From positions 806,001 through 870,000 of the forward strand of contig JAIXMN010000016.1 of NCBI GenBank assembly GCA_025716815.1: DNA of 64,000 nucleotides. The letters are read 5' to 3'. Of the stretch, positions 47,135-59,495 are shown in pieces. Every line of letters starts with the position of its first letter. Positions within the stretch are counted from its first letter, which is position 1. The translations under genes and the position numbers were made by a program. This stretch comes from Dichotomocladium elegans (lineage: Eukaryota; Mucoromycota; Mucoromycetes; Mucorales; Lichtheimiaceae). The notes below the pieces were generated by a model. That model ran no database searches. It saw only the letters and a program-made list of their open reading frames with translations, and was not told the origin of the DNA.

Positions 47135-50100
47135 TTAACGGTCATTTCGAACGTTGACAGGGCGATCGCTGTACAGTGTTACTGTGAATTCTCCGGCAAC
47201 GTCCTTTTCATGGGTCGCCAGAACAATAATATAACCAGTTTGGTTCTGACTAAGGACAACATCATTTGTTGCCACCCCCTGGACTACATTAGTATACGGG
47301 CCTGATGTAGCAACTTCTCGCCCAAACAGTTCTGTCGGGTGCTTTTCATAGATCGTAACATTGATCGACGGCACTGGATCGATCTTGTTGGCCTGGAGAC
47401 GCAGCTTGACAGTGGTCAGCTCCCGAATTTCTAATAAATACCGAGGATTGTTGCCATAATGTCCATAGCTCGGGCAGCCCATCGCGCTGTAACCGCGAAT
47501 CCATTCACCGTGAAACACCTTTCGGAACATGCCCTAGCCGAAAAAGCATAAATTTCTTCATCTCTCATTCATTCTATCAGCTGACAATTACTTACTGCAC
47601 CTTCTGACGGGATGGCCTCAACATGAAATTCTCTATTCGACCCGAGTGTTAAGATAAATTGGCCAAGCAAATCAGGTTCAAATGTCGATGCAACAACCGT
47701 GTAATTGCCCGCTATAAGAAATAGAATCTGTGTAAATACATAGAGGTGCTAATATCAAGCACACATGTCTTACGTTCAATTACCGGGATTTCACAATAGC
47801 AAAATCCGTGACGATAAGGTCCAGATTCTGCAAGGACATCGCGCACCGATACACTTGAAACTCGCTTTCCGCCTTCGACAAGCATCAAATGAACTGCAAA
47901 TGATTTTGGGGCTTCGAGCATCATGATCAGACCCGTGCTAGTTTTGGGATTTGCCGGGCTCGGGGGTGGTATACTGATCTTCCACTGCGGATTGTTGAGG
48001 TACGTTATCTTCGACGCATTCCCTCCGGCTGTTTGTTCGGTCCATTGGCCAATAATCTGGACAAATACATCTCAAATCTCAGTATAGAAGATAAGCACCT
48101 GACGCGCTTCTGATAATCCCACCTTTTCCTCAATAGAATACTTCATCGGAACTTCAGTGAGCTTGAACGGTGCTGACGACCATGCACGTAGTGATATGTA
48201 CAATGATTGTTCCTTCTCATGCTGTGATGCCACGATCGTGTAATGACTCTTGCCCGGAAGAGCATTAAAGCGAATCTACTGGCTGTCAATTGCTCGCAGA
48301 CCAAAGATCCATCATTATTAAAAGATCGCCTTACCAAAATATGAGGGCTATTGACATATGTTCCCTATAGAAAATTGAATACAAGAAACACAACACTGTT
48401 TTCCGACATACCTCTTTAAAAGGATCACCGGGATAGTAAATTCTCCGACCGCCAGTGTTATCATACACATGCAAAGTAATATAGTCTGTGTTTTCTCCAG
48501 TTACCATGATATGCTTCGATAGCAAAAGCCATATTGCAGCCGGCTTATTGTCAGGCACGTTCACCTCGAGACTAAACTGAGGGTTGTAGCCTAGGTTATA
48601 GACATCTTTCTTTGGACCAATATTTCCAGGCCATTTGCTTTACATTTTTGTAAATAAGCTATCTTCCCATCTCACTTTTATCTGAAAAAAACTTACGAAT
48701 GTATGACCCATCGATGTGTGAAAGGCTCCGGGTTCCAGTTGAGATGAATCGACATAAAATGCGCACACACCGACTCGAAATCAATCCAAAAAATGCCGTC
48801 ATCATTCTGCTCCGCTATGAATGGATCATAGTTAAGAGCCTTCTTCAAACTGTCCGTCCAGTTCACCGTATCAAGATGGCTGTAAGGCCCACGCCACCGT
48901 TTGTGGCTCCATGGATTTTTCACTTGCATGAACCGTTTACCATTGGTTGCTTTAATTTCAATGACAGCGTATGCATGTGTTGGTACCAGTCCGAGTTGGT
49001 CCGCATCATTATCTGACATTTCGCCTGTGGCGATAGTAACCAAAACATCTCCTAGTGCGACCGAAGAAAAGGTTATTTTTTTCGTCAAAGAGGAAAAGAA
49101 TGAATGAATCGATGGCTTGCCATATTTTGATCCTTCTTCGATTCTATTCCAGACCTTGTCGGCAATAAAGTGTTTGCTGCGTTGCCAAAACCGATCATCA
49201 GTATCAATGGATTTTTATTAATTAGTAGTAACACTTACTCATGAATAAATATATGTTCGGGAATCCAGCCCGTCAAAGAGCTAGGTTTTCCATTAGTATT
49301 GCACGCTTCTCCGAACGGGGTAAGGTACGTACTATAGGTCAATGCCGGAATTTCTGGGTGAAAAATCGAGCTCATTAGAAGAGTAATAATACGAGAAACC
49401 ATCTTAACTTACGAGCCAGGAAAATCATATCCTCCCATCAATTTCATATACTATACTCATATTAATTTGCCTGTCCAAAAAGAAAGCATCGTCATCACTT
49501 TACCGCCTTCTCAATGATGCTAGCCCAAAGCTCTTCCTTGTCGGTCGAGAACGTACACATCAGCGTCCCTTTCCGCGAAACGGGCAATAAGTCATCCACC
49601 ACTAGGTCCCATTATTAGGATATACAGATATCACGCTATTAGGACTCATTCACTCTACCAATCTAAAGCATGTATGAGCGTGGATAAAGTACTCGATAAT
49701 GGCGCCTAACCTTTCTTTGGATTCCATTATGATACAGCTTGATCACATACTTTCCGTTTGGATTATACAACGGCTCTCCATTGATGTCTTGGGGATATAT
49801 ACACGAAGTAATGAGCTATAAAGCAATAAACAATGGATCATGAGTCGGCACAAACCGCTGTTTGTCCTCATTCGGTCGAACATGCCTGCTTTTTAAACTT
49901 CCTTTCATAAGCAGCTGCAACGCAGAGAGATGCAACGAAGGAGCAATCTGTCACAACGTCCTGGACAATGCTTGTACTCGAAATCAGGCGAATAAGCTGG
50001 GGGTTTTTCATGAGATCTGCTGGTCGCTTCCAGCCGCCAAATTTAGCCATTTGCTTTTCGGACAAGCGGAGTGTTCCGTCGGGGTCACTAAAGTCCGTCT

Positions 50101-51525
50101 TGATGTTAATGCAGTTTACTTGGTGAAGTAAATAAGCAGAGGCTTGAGCGAATGGGCATGAAAGACGTACATGAATCTGGTGGGATACGAGAATTTCTCT
50201 TTGAGATCTGTATCATCAATCCAAGGAAGGAAAATGTTGTTGTTCACATTGGACGTGAACCTGAGGACCTCAAGTTCTGCGTTTGAAAGTCGCTGAGTTA
50301 GGAGCTCGTCGTCCGGCGAGGTCTCATAGGCTGATCTGGTGCTGTTGCTCACTATGGAAGAAGCATAATCCACCGATAAATTAGATCGTGTGGAATGGGC
50401 GGATGAAGTAGACGAGGCACGGAGGCGACCAATTATAGGTCTTTCTGCAGAGCTGGTTCTGCGATTGTATGACCTTTCACCCTTAACAGCTTTCGTATAC
50501 GTTCATCAGTACATTACAATGGATCCATCGACTGTATCATACTTAGAAGCTGTAGTTTCTGCTGATTCGTTATTGCCTTCAGTTCCTCAGCCTTATCGAC
50601 AGCCTTGAAGCACATGTCGCGTGCAAAGGTTTGACGATTTCTGTCGAATGCCAGCCCTAGTTGTCCATAAAGGCAGATTTTTGAGACCATAAGCCGCCTG
50701 GATATGTTCTCATTCATACACAGGACGAACCTTCGTATGCTTTTTTGTACCAATCTGCAGAATCAAGATAATATTCAAGTGCTTCCTCATTGTGGCCTTT
50801 TTGATAGTTCAATTCGCCTTGTGCCATGGAAAACTATGAGGATGATAATAGCACAGATAAGCTGTGTCTGAAACGCCCTCAATATCCGCCTCAGTTGTGT
50901 GTTTACTTTGGCCTTTGAAAGATACCATCGAATCTCTGCTGATTCGTCGTCATCGTCATCGGTGCCCTCGTTATCGCTACTACTTCTTGTGGCTGTTTCA
51001 CCCGGAGCTTTTGGAGAGTAGTAGAGACGATGCATTCTCGCATCAGGATGGACGGCTGCAGCAGTATGGGAGACCATACTATACCGTGCTAGCTGCTCAC
51101 AGCGATGCACGTACTCATTCATTTTCTGGAGTACCTGCTCAGGTTCAGCCCGAAAATCCTTTACGGCGGCTGCATTCAAAAATTAGAAAACGCATAAGAG
51201 AAGATTGTAAAGATATTCTTATTCTACATACATTGCATAAGATTTTTTAACGTCTGTTATTGTAGTTTTTAAGTATTCCAAAGGAGCGTATATTTTATAT
51301 AGTATCCGCGGGTGAAACGAAAGTTTCTATGAAAAAATACATAGGGCTTTAACTAACCTCAATAACGCGCCCATAGGCTTGCTGTGCCTGATCGAATTGA
51401 CCGAGTCGATCAAATCTGACGGCCCGACAGGCATGCTGGTAAGCTTCTGTATATAAGTCTTCTGAAGTGGATGTGGTTGGAGAGGATTGACGAGATGCCG
51501 ACACAGACCGCCGTGAATGGCTCAT
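47135..51525 (-). CDS. Calpain-like cysteine protease, PalB/Rim13 (calpain-7) type
   Basis: Protease of the ambient-pH (Rim/Pal) pathway, recruited to ESCRT-III and expected to process the Rim101/PacC transcription factor. Exons: 51525-51358, 51253-51232, 51169-50907, 50833-50731, 50656-50543, 50489-50171, 50087-49886, 49815-49711, 49662-49659, 49601-49504, 49450-49413, 49353-49333, 49280-49239, 49176-48697, 48637-48412, 48364-48335, 48275-48123, 48056-47774, 47711-47596, 47533-47135. The total is 1061 aa with phase closed. Two MIT domains (residues about 15-75 and 150-220) precede the catalytic domain with TDCSFVAS (Cys378), PTHAYAV (His567) and VKNPW (Asn587). Beta-sandwich domains follow ([26 protein letters not shown]). 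The 4-nt exon and one GC-AG intron (49816-49885) are discussed as findings. Confidence 0.9.
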
Positions 51526-51689
51526 TGGCGCATGTAAATAGTACCACAAAGAGGGAGTATGCAAAGAATAGGTGCGAGAGAGAGAGAGTGCGAGAAAGCG
51601 GGAGAGGCGGAAAAAAGAGGTCCTACCGAACCCGCCTTCGTGGAAGCCACTGGCTTTAAATTTTAAGTCGCGGACGTAGCAGTGCCTTC

Positions 51690-52565
51690 TGGGTGCTACT
51701 TTTATTTTCAAGTCTGCGTCATGCGATCGTGGATATCAGGCCATCAGTAGATAGTATTCGCGGTTCAATAGAGGCAATTCATGCGCGTAATAAGCCGATG
51801 AACATACAATGAAATGATGATGTTAGCAGATCGACCCTATTTCTTGTCACGTAGCAAGCCGTATTGCTCTTTTCCCGCCCGGCTCACCTATACAGAGTGG
51901 CTCCCTTCCATTCATCGAATGGAGAGTGGCCCAAGTATCTTGCATATTGCATCTTCACCCTGCGACGACAGGGCCGGAAAGTTCTTTAAAGGGAATTGCA
52001 GGAGTCAGCCTTTGCTGGCAATTCACTCGTGATTTCTTGTACCTTCTGCTAAGCATTCCTATGGGTTTATTATTAACAAAGAAATCATGAGCCCTCAGAT
52101 TGCGATTTTCTTGGAATAGTGTTTTAATCCCCTTCCCCTGCCAACAGGTTGCCAGCGAAAAAATTAGACCGGTAGTCTCTGCCTCCATCAAGCAACAAGT
52201 TGAGTAGCATATGACTTGGACCAATATCAAGCATATGCTACTGATGAGTGAAATACCATCCCAAATACAGTACAGTATGGTAATACTCAATGAAGGCCTC
52301 CCCGCGTTCGAACTCTCGTCGATCGCTATCCATGGAGGCAAGCCTTTGTTTCTGGGGGGCGGGCATGGTAGATGACCATGTTCCTATTCACAAAGCATAT
52401 CATTGAAGCACGAGGATCACGACGACGTAGCCAGCAGCGGCTGACAGCAATGATGGCAAGACACAATGCAATGTCGCGCAATTTCATAAGCTACTCCACT
52501 GCTAAGCCATATTCATATTCCGCGAACAAAAGTGTTCTACTGGCTGTAGCCGGGGAAAATCCAAT
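51690..52565 (+). repeat. Dispersed direct repeat, copy B
   Basis: Same family and orientation as 30245-31180. It lies about 165 bases upstream of the calpain ATG, so it occupies that gene's promoter. Relative to copy A it lacks an internal segment of about 80 bases near 52415. A minus-strand frame of 128 codons within it (51955-52341) is partly shared with copy A but diverges by indels, so I do not call a gene. Confidence 0.75.
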
Positions 52566-52765
52566 AGTCAGCCCTCAGAACCCGTTACACTGCCTGGCAC
52601 ATAGTTTCAAATAGAAAGACTGTATTTATAGACATGCTGAAAAGAGCTTGCGTGTGTATCGATGCGAGAAATAAACAAGAAAAGGATTGAAGGTGACAGT
52701 GTGCAAGGGAATTCTAGAATAGTATAGATGCATATACATAAGGGAAGAAGGAAAGACTGAGTGAT

Positions 52766-53495
52766 TTAATGATCCTCGGCAGCAGCGCAATGTTCAGCGT
52801 AAGCCTTCTCGTCCATAAGACCCTCAATTTGCTCAGGGTTGGAGAGCTGAATCTTCGCCAACCAGCCTAAAGAAAGCGAGTAATGTGAGTGATTTTCCTC
52901 CGATTCCCATACATATAACTCCTTACCCTCTTCCTCAGGGCTGGTGTTGATCAAGGAAGGTTCGCTTTCTAACGCACTATTGACATCAATGACCTCGCCG
53001 GAAACGGGCGAGTAGATATCGCTTGCAGCCTTAACGGATTCGACAGCACCGATTTGTTCTGGTAAAAAAGGCGAATTGATCAGTGCTCTCGTCCTCGCAC
53101 CAATTGGGGGGGGGAGGGGTGAGTCACTGAAACATACCTGCTGAATCCACAGTCTGACCAACAGCGGGGGTTTCCACAAAGACAACATCACCCAAAGCCT
53201 AAAATAGAAAAGGGAAATCGCCGCGTCAGCTGATTAGCGCAAGGTGTCTTTCACCTTTTACCTTCTGAGCATAGTCGGTGATACCAATAGTACCAACGCC
53301 TCCCTCCACAGAAATCCACTCATGGTCATCGGTATATCTCTTGGCTGCAAAGAGGTCATCAGCATTTTTTCTTTTGCGGCGTGACATAGCACGGAACTTA
53401 CTGGCGTAGCCGCGGAAGGCAACAGCAGTGGCGGACTTGCGCAGAGCAGGAGCATAAGAGCCCATAACACGGGTAGACAAGAGTCGGAGAGCCAT
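52766..53495 (-). CDS. GCV3: Glycine cleavage system H protein, mitochondrial
   Basis: Lipoyl carrier of the mitochondrial glycine decarboxylase complex. Exons 53495-53402, 53344-53262, 53198-53138, 53058-52927 and 52866-52766 join in phase to 156 aa. An Arg/Ser/Ala-rich presequence ([20 protein letters not shown]) precedes the mature start near [15 protein letters not shown]. Then come [20 protein letters not shown] and the lipoylation site [14 protein letters not shown] (Lys89). The first intron (53345-53401) is 57 nt, a multiple of three with no stop, so its retention would insert 19 basic residues at the presequence junction. The glycine-rich C-terminal part [19 protein letters not shown] is normal for the family. 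Confidence 0.95.
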
Positions 53496-54737
53496 GGCGT
53501 TCGAAGTAGATTCCAAAAGGGATGACGAGAGAGATGTAGATGAGGAGAAGAAGAAGAAGAAAAAAGTTGTTTTTTGTTTCCTTTATATTTTTTTTTCTGT
53601 CACCGAGTCAGGTTGACTTTAAAGCAATATCAAGGAAGTTCCCATAAGAGGTCCATTTCCCTTGACTGCTATTCCACCGAGCCAGACCAGTCCCGTAAGC
53701 AATAAAAAATATTCCTTCGTGCCTCTATTTAACACGCGGCTGCATCCTTGTTTTCGCTCCCTTTCTCTTTATTCATTGAAGAAACGCAGATCACGCGTAA
53801 AAACATTTGTTCCCTGCTTTTTTAGACTGCTTGAAATGAAGCTGCTCTGTCTAACTGCCAGATCTTCATCTGACGAGTCTGCTGGAGGTGAATTTATGCA
53901 TCAATCCAGAGTATCCATCTTACGGGTGAGCAGATGGCTACTCACACAAAGTCCCAGAGACGCGTTCCCTCATCCTTCATCGTTGATTCATTTCCCTGCT
54001 TTCCTTTACAGGCAAAAGCATTTGGCCGCTGCCAAATGTGAAGTGGGTTAAGAGACATTTCCGGGTTTCACGAGACAATTTCACCTTATGCGCTGATACC
54101 CATTTTAATTCTTCATCAAAAACGCGCGTCACGTTGTCCCGTAGGGGGGGGGTTGTCCATGGGCAGTCCGGATGGCCATATACAGTATCTGAAAATATGC
54201 GTACATAAACTTAACGCTCAATGCAGCCACGCTTTTCAGCCACATCAGTCTGGATCACGCACCTAGCATTGATTTTTAGGAACAAATGCAATGACTTTTG
54301 ATAACCAATGCCTTCTTCACTTGTAACAAGGCAAACAGGGTAGATACACCTCTGGCAAAGGGGCAGATGGATGTAAAACTGTCCTCATAGAATATATGTA
54401 AAACCGGGCATGCGATGTTACTTTTGACTCGGCCGTCGCTCTTCCATTGCTGGCAAGTACGAAGCTAAACGAATTCGTTTTTTAGTTGTAATAATCTCGC
54501 GGTCCTGCCTCTGCCTAGTCCTTGTAATAACTCTGTTTACTGTTAGAAGTTTCAAAATTGAGTGCATTGCAGCTCGTCATGGAGGGTGGGTGGGGGAAAT
54601 TGTGCATTCTGCGGTTATCGCATTTTTCTTTGGTTTGACGCGTTACAATGATATCTGCGCCGTGGAGTAAGTCAGGTCCCCTGTGTGACAATGGCGCAAA
54701 AAATCTTTCTTTTTTATTTTACATAAACTGCTTGACA
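53496..54737. other. Region between GCV3 and TRM82
   Basis: 1.24 kb. Apart from the doubtful small spliced ORF at 53836-54041 I see no coding support. A poly-A/T-rich promoter of GCV3 occupies 53496-53600. A G run (54145-54151) and generally AT-rich sequence make up the rest. Confidence 0.5.
53836..54041 (+). CDS. Doubtful 39-aa spliced ORF
   Basis: ATG in a good context (TGAAATGA) opens 30 codons to CGG|GTGAGC at 53925. The intron 53926-54011 ends TTTACAG, and nine more codons follow to a TGA. The product (MKLLCLTARSSSDESAGGEF...) is not recognised. It may be a uORF, a leader exon or chance. Confidence 0.2.
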
Positions 54738-56491
54738 ATGGGACACAGAATACCGTTCACTACGATCGCACATAACCCTGTCAAACCCGAGATCGCACTT
54801 GCCAATGGCAAGAACTTTTTCGTCATCAACTCGAGGTATATACACATGTTGCTGCGATCAGTCGCTTCCCTCTCCAACCAAGATTAGCTGCTGAACGCAT
54901 TCTTCTGTTCTTGTACGAAGCAATGGCCAAATTATCAAACCAAGCGGCAGTGAGGCAGATCTTCAGCAGAAGGAATTCATTGATCTTCATCGCTCCATGT
55001 CTTTCAGCTCTGACGGTACTCAGCTTGCTGTAACCGGCGAGGACAAAAAAATCAACGTTTATGATTGCAACGACTGGTCCTTGAAGTATACTAGGTGAGT
55101 CAATAACCAAATCAGGCAATAACGGAAATGATCCACTCTAGTGGGAAGCATCAGGAACTCATAATGCGTGCGTACTGTTGATAGAGAGGCGGCAAAGCGT
55201 GTCAATGCTCTTCAATTCACGAAGGACAATTCAAAGATTGTGATTGCGGATAAATTCGGCGACGTTTATAGGTCGGTTTGTTATAAATGATGGATGTAAG
55301 AATGGGACGCTGATGGAAATGATAATATGCTGTTAAGCCATCCTGCCGAGGAGAGCAATGGCGATACCAAATTGGCACCTATTCTTGGCCATGTCTCGAT
55401 GATTACAGATATGGTAAAATACTGCCTAGTTTCATGGCCATTGACGTTGCTAACGCATGTCGTATAGACCTTATCGGCGGACGAAAAGTTTGTTATTACG
55501 GCTGATCGTGACGAGCATATCCGAGTTAGTCGATTCCCAAATGGTTATAATATCGAGTCATTCTGCTTGGGACACACTGAGTATGTATGAATCACGAAAG
55601 AGCAACAGTCATTGAACAATGTCTGAATAGCGTTGTTACAAATATCGCGGTCATACCTTGGGCGCCTGAGATTATGATATCAGCCGGAGGTGATGGTACA
55701 ATCCGTCTTTGGAATTTTGTCCTTGGCAAGCAACTTCAGTCTCTTGAGATTAAGGAGTATATCGGACACTACTCTCCTGAAGTAAGGCAGAAAATGAATT
55801 CGAGCATTTAACAGACTGATTGAATGACCATCCAATACGCAGGCTACAGACGCTAACTCCAAGGAGCCTATTGTGTCGCAGCTGATTTTTAACAGCCAGA
55901 AGACCATTGCGGTCCTTTTTGCAAAGTAAATCCTGGGCTGTATTGGTAGTATGGGTGTACAGGCAGATGTTCATTTTTTTCTGTCATTTGCTAGGACCCC
56001 TGCTGTTCTCTTGTTCGACTGGACCGATGACAACCGTATCGTGTACAAACAAACTTTGGAAACCAGTATCCCAGCATTGAGCGCATGTTTTGATTCTCAA
56101 GGTGATTTGTGGGTTTCACTTGCTCCTTCAAATGAGAATACCGATTTGGTGACCATTTTTGAGGGCCGCAAGGTAAAAAAAAAAAAAAAGAGCGACGCTA
56201 TGAACTTAAAAAGGTACTTACAAAGCAACTAGTTTGAGCGGGTAGCTGGCGATGATGAGCGTATCACGAAGGTGAATGCAATCCAAGTTGGACTCGGTTA
56301 GTCTTGAGATATATAAAAGAACGGGACAATGGGTGTGGCTAATGTCGAGATGATTCATCACAGTGGACAAGGAGCCTGAACTCTTTACCATCTTTGGGCT
56401 TCGGAAACTCCTCGATCTCCCTGATCATGTCCCTCCTCCTGCTGATAAAAGCCGAGGCAAGGAGAAAAAAAGGAAGGTGTCTGAAGAATAA
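54738..56491 (+). CDS. TRM82: tRNA (guanine-N7)-methyltransferase non-catalytic subunit
   Basis: WD40 partner (Trm82/WDR4) of the Trm8 methyltransferase that makes m7G46 in tRNA variable loops. Ten exons, 54738-54835, 54921-55094, 55185-55271, 55338-55413, 55468-55580, 55631-55781, 55843-55925, 55995-56172, 56233-56296 and 56364-56491, close in phase to 383 aa. WD-type blades read [50 protein letters not shown] and [16 protein letters not shown]. The blade [15 protein letters not shown] is particularly typical of this family. The C-terminus is a Lys-rich tail ([14 protein letters not shown]), probably a nuclear localisation signal. The catalytic partner TRM8 is not in this window. Confidence 0.93.
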
Positions 56492-56734
56492 AAGGAAGAA
56501 GAAGAACAAAACTGTATCATATTTGTAACTGTCATGTCTCCTCTTGTTTCCTTCAAGATTTTATATTTAACATAGATATGATTTATCTATTTTCTTTGAT
56601 TTGTTTTGATGTAACGTTTGGGGGAGGATCGGGAAATTTTACTAGGAAGGGTATCAGACAAGAAGACATCGTGATGTTCGAGGTTGTATGCCATTATATC
56701 TGGGGTTGCAGACTGAATTGCCAATTCTGGCAGT

Positions 56735-59059
56735 TTACCCTCTATATTCAGCGTGTTCCTCAATATCAACAAGACGCGTCGAACTGCGCTTCGGATTGTG
56801 TTGAATTGGCAGTAATTCTCTGTCGTCTTCGCTGTTGCGCTGAGACGAGAGACTCGATGCAGTTGGAATGTCTATTTCCACTGCATCTGCGTCAGCCTCC
56901 AGAGGCTGATGTTGAGTTTGGTAGTGATGAGAGACGGCTGAAGGCAGTATTCCTGCTTGGTTACCGTTGTTGCTGTTATTATTAACACCGGTTAGGCCAG
57001 AGAAAAGGTTGCCCAGAGCCGAATCGCCACGACGATGGGTGCGGAACCCAAATGTCTGTTGCCAGGTGGGTGACGAGGGCGGCAGATGGATGGGTTGCTT
57101 GCTGCCGGTGTTTGACGTTGATAGGACCGGATCAGGATCCTCATTGAGGCGATCGACAAGTTGAGATGTGAGTGAGATACCACGAAATACGGAACTGCGG
57201 CGTTTGTGTGCATTGCGCTTTGGCAACGGAGCATTCGCCTGCCACTCATCTGGTACACCAACAGTGGATGCGCGAAACGCGGTTGAGCTGAGGCGGCCCG
57301 AGTTGAGTGCGTCATGTGTAGCAGGAGGTATCGATCGGCGGTTGCGTCGGCTGTGATATTGTGCCTCGTTTGTCTCATCGACGGTTGGTAGCAGTTCCGG
57401 TACGTGGATGGCTTCGTCAGCCACGCCATTATCTGAAGCGCTATTGGTAGCCGGTGTAGCAAATCCGACGGCAGTATCGTCAGCTTGAATGGACAGGGCC
57501 TGTGCTTGCTTGTTTCGCTTCGATGTGATCAGGTACACGCCCAAGAACTCGATGGCACAGCCAGTCATGAATCTCCAGGCGAGTCAATAATATGAAACGT
57601 AATACGGGAAAAATATTACAGCCTTACCGAGAAGTTTGATCCATACTCATATCATCAAAATCATGGTAGAGTACCGCACTGCCCACGATCGCTGCGATCG
57701 TGAAAAGAACAAACTGAGTTGGGATGACTTCTGTGGAGTCAAACCGCTGGAGAGCCTTATTCAAATATTTGATTTGCAGGATGGCAGTGATTACGAGAGT
57801 CGCAATGAGTAGGTAGGACACAGGGTATCTAAGTTACACAAGAATAAGCATAGAAATGGTATGATGTGAAGTGCTATCTCCATATAATCACGTACGCAAA
57901 CATTTTGAAGAAGGTGAGGCTGAGCAAGGACGAAACACTCTTTGTGCACAAAACAGTGTATCCACCTGTATGTAAAGATGACCGATGAGCACGTGGAGAG
58001 GGCGAGAGCGAAGAAGGATGGTTACCATATATAGCCACGAGTCCTAAATCAATCATGATACTGCGAGTACCATATACAGGAGATAATCCGCTAAGTCCAG
58101 CAATCGCAACTCCGGTAATAGCAAAATAGATGATGGCTCTGGTTTGTGTAAGAGCTTCCACAATCATATCAGGTGAGAGCTACAGGTAGAAATCAGAAAG
58201 GGGTGAGTTTCGTCAGCGACATGGTTAACGGTCTGTTCCCTCCATACCGCTGTTTCCTCGGAATTTGAACTCAGCACCACCACCGCAGCTCCAAGAACAG
58301 CAAGAAAGACTCCTAACAAGTCTCGTTTCCGAAACTGTTCTTTGAGCATAAGGGGTGCGAGGATTACGTTAGACACGAGCGTAGTCGTTCCTAATGGGGC
58401 AATTGTCGATGCAGGTGCAAATCCATAAGCTACGAAGGGGAGAAAATGGCTGAATGAATTGGTTTCTAGTATATGCAGGAATAATCTTACCAACAAAGTT
58501 CCCAACCTCTCCAAGGACCATCATAGAAATGCCTAGCCACCAGAGCTTTGACTTTAAATAATCAGCATCACCGCTGCGAGTCTGCTCCTGGGCCATTGCC
58601 ATGATAAACTTTTGATGTTCCAATTCTTCTTCCTCTGACCGCGGATTGTCTTCGGACGATCGGGGTGACGAATAGCCATCGTCAGGAAAGAAGGTACTTC
58701 CAGAGTAATTGGATTGGGAGCCCGTCGATATCCAGCGCGGAGGCTCGTCCATATTGGCAAAATATTTCGCCATTTGGGATTCCTGGATTTTGTTATGCTA
58801 GACAAAACCGACCGGGAAGGAATATGAAGACCAGTGAGATATGGAGAAGAGCAGGATTCTACTTACTGCGAGCTTCTGCACATTGAGTGCAACCGAGATT
58901 AAAACCTTCATGGAATCCATGCAATCAATCTCTGTGTGTAAGGCGTACCCGGCCCATGACCCGCTAACTTACGTTACCGCACACGGAGACGAGGACACCG
59001 ATGAAGGTATTAAAGGGAACATCGTTGTCAGGTGGGGTATCTTGTTGTGGGTTTTCCAT
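56735..59059 (-). CDS. NIPA-type magnesium transporter
   Basis: Multi-pass membrane protein of the NIPA (DUF803) family, which moves Mg2+ and other divalent cations. Exons 59059-58973, 58905-58867, 58782-58491, 58429-58248, 58179-58026, 57965-57896, 57828-57628 and 57572-56735 join in phase to 620 aa. Family motifs: FIGVLVSVCGNVLISVALNVQKLA, LWWLGISMMVLGEVGNFVAYGFAPAS, IAPLGTTTLVSNVILAPLMLKE, LGAAVVVLSS, YTVLCTKSVSSLLSLTFF, and LNKALQRFDSTEVIPTQFVLFT. An acidic, Ser-rich cytosolic loop (about residues 45-95) separates helices 1 and 2. The long C-terminal tail (about 260 residues) is disordered. It is convergent with TRM82, 243 bases away, and divergent from the 59496 gene. Confidence 0.92.
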
Positions 59060-59495
59060 ATTTTTGGACCCTTCTGATAGTATTCTTTCGCTTCCTCTAG
59101 GTGGTATCCAGCAAAGGATATGAAGCTGGTCTGAAAATGTCACTGCAGCAGAACGATGCCCACCCTGCGGAGCTTTTGCCATGCACACACACCGCCAGCA
59201 AATGACGTTGCAGTTTCAAGTATTGCACAAACATTCCTCCCCGAGGGAAGGGACCTCCACGCCAGCGATTACCCTTTTTAAACAAGTTCTCAAGTGCGCA
59301 CGAGCATCAAATAATCTTGTCCTTCGAACCATTGGCTTAGGCTTCTCATGTTGACTTCCCGACAGGATGATATTAATACTGAAGACTTCTTTACCCAGCC
59401 GATCATCCTTTTTCCTTTCCCCGACATTTGCTCGTTCCTTATCGCCGCTCCTTTAACCGACCGTCCCTCCTCATCACCCGCCCTTTGCTGACAGA
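59060..59495. promoter_or_regulatory. Divergent promoter region, NIPA gene / coiled-coil gene
   Basis: 436 bases between the two start codons. It is pyrimidine-rich just before 59496. Confidence 0.5.

Noticed and set aside
52300..52330. GTTCGAACTC-type T-arm-like sequence suggesting a tRNA
   Set aside because: No acceptor stem or anticodon arm can be built around it. No convincing tRNA or rRNA was found anywhere in the window.
51955..52341. 128-codon minus-strand ORF inside repeat B
   Set aside because: Only partly conserved in copy A and broken there by indels, with no domain I recognise.
53226..53516. 96-codon ORF as an independent gene
   Set aside because: It is GCV3 exons 1-2 read through the retained 57-nt intron.
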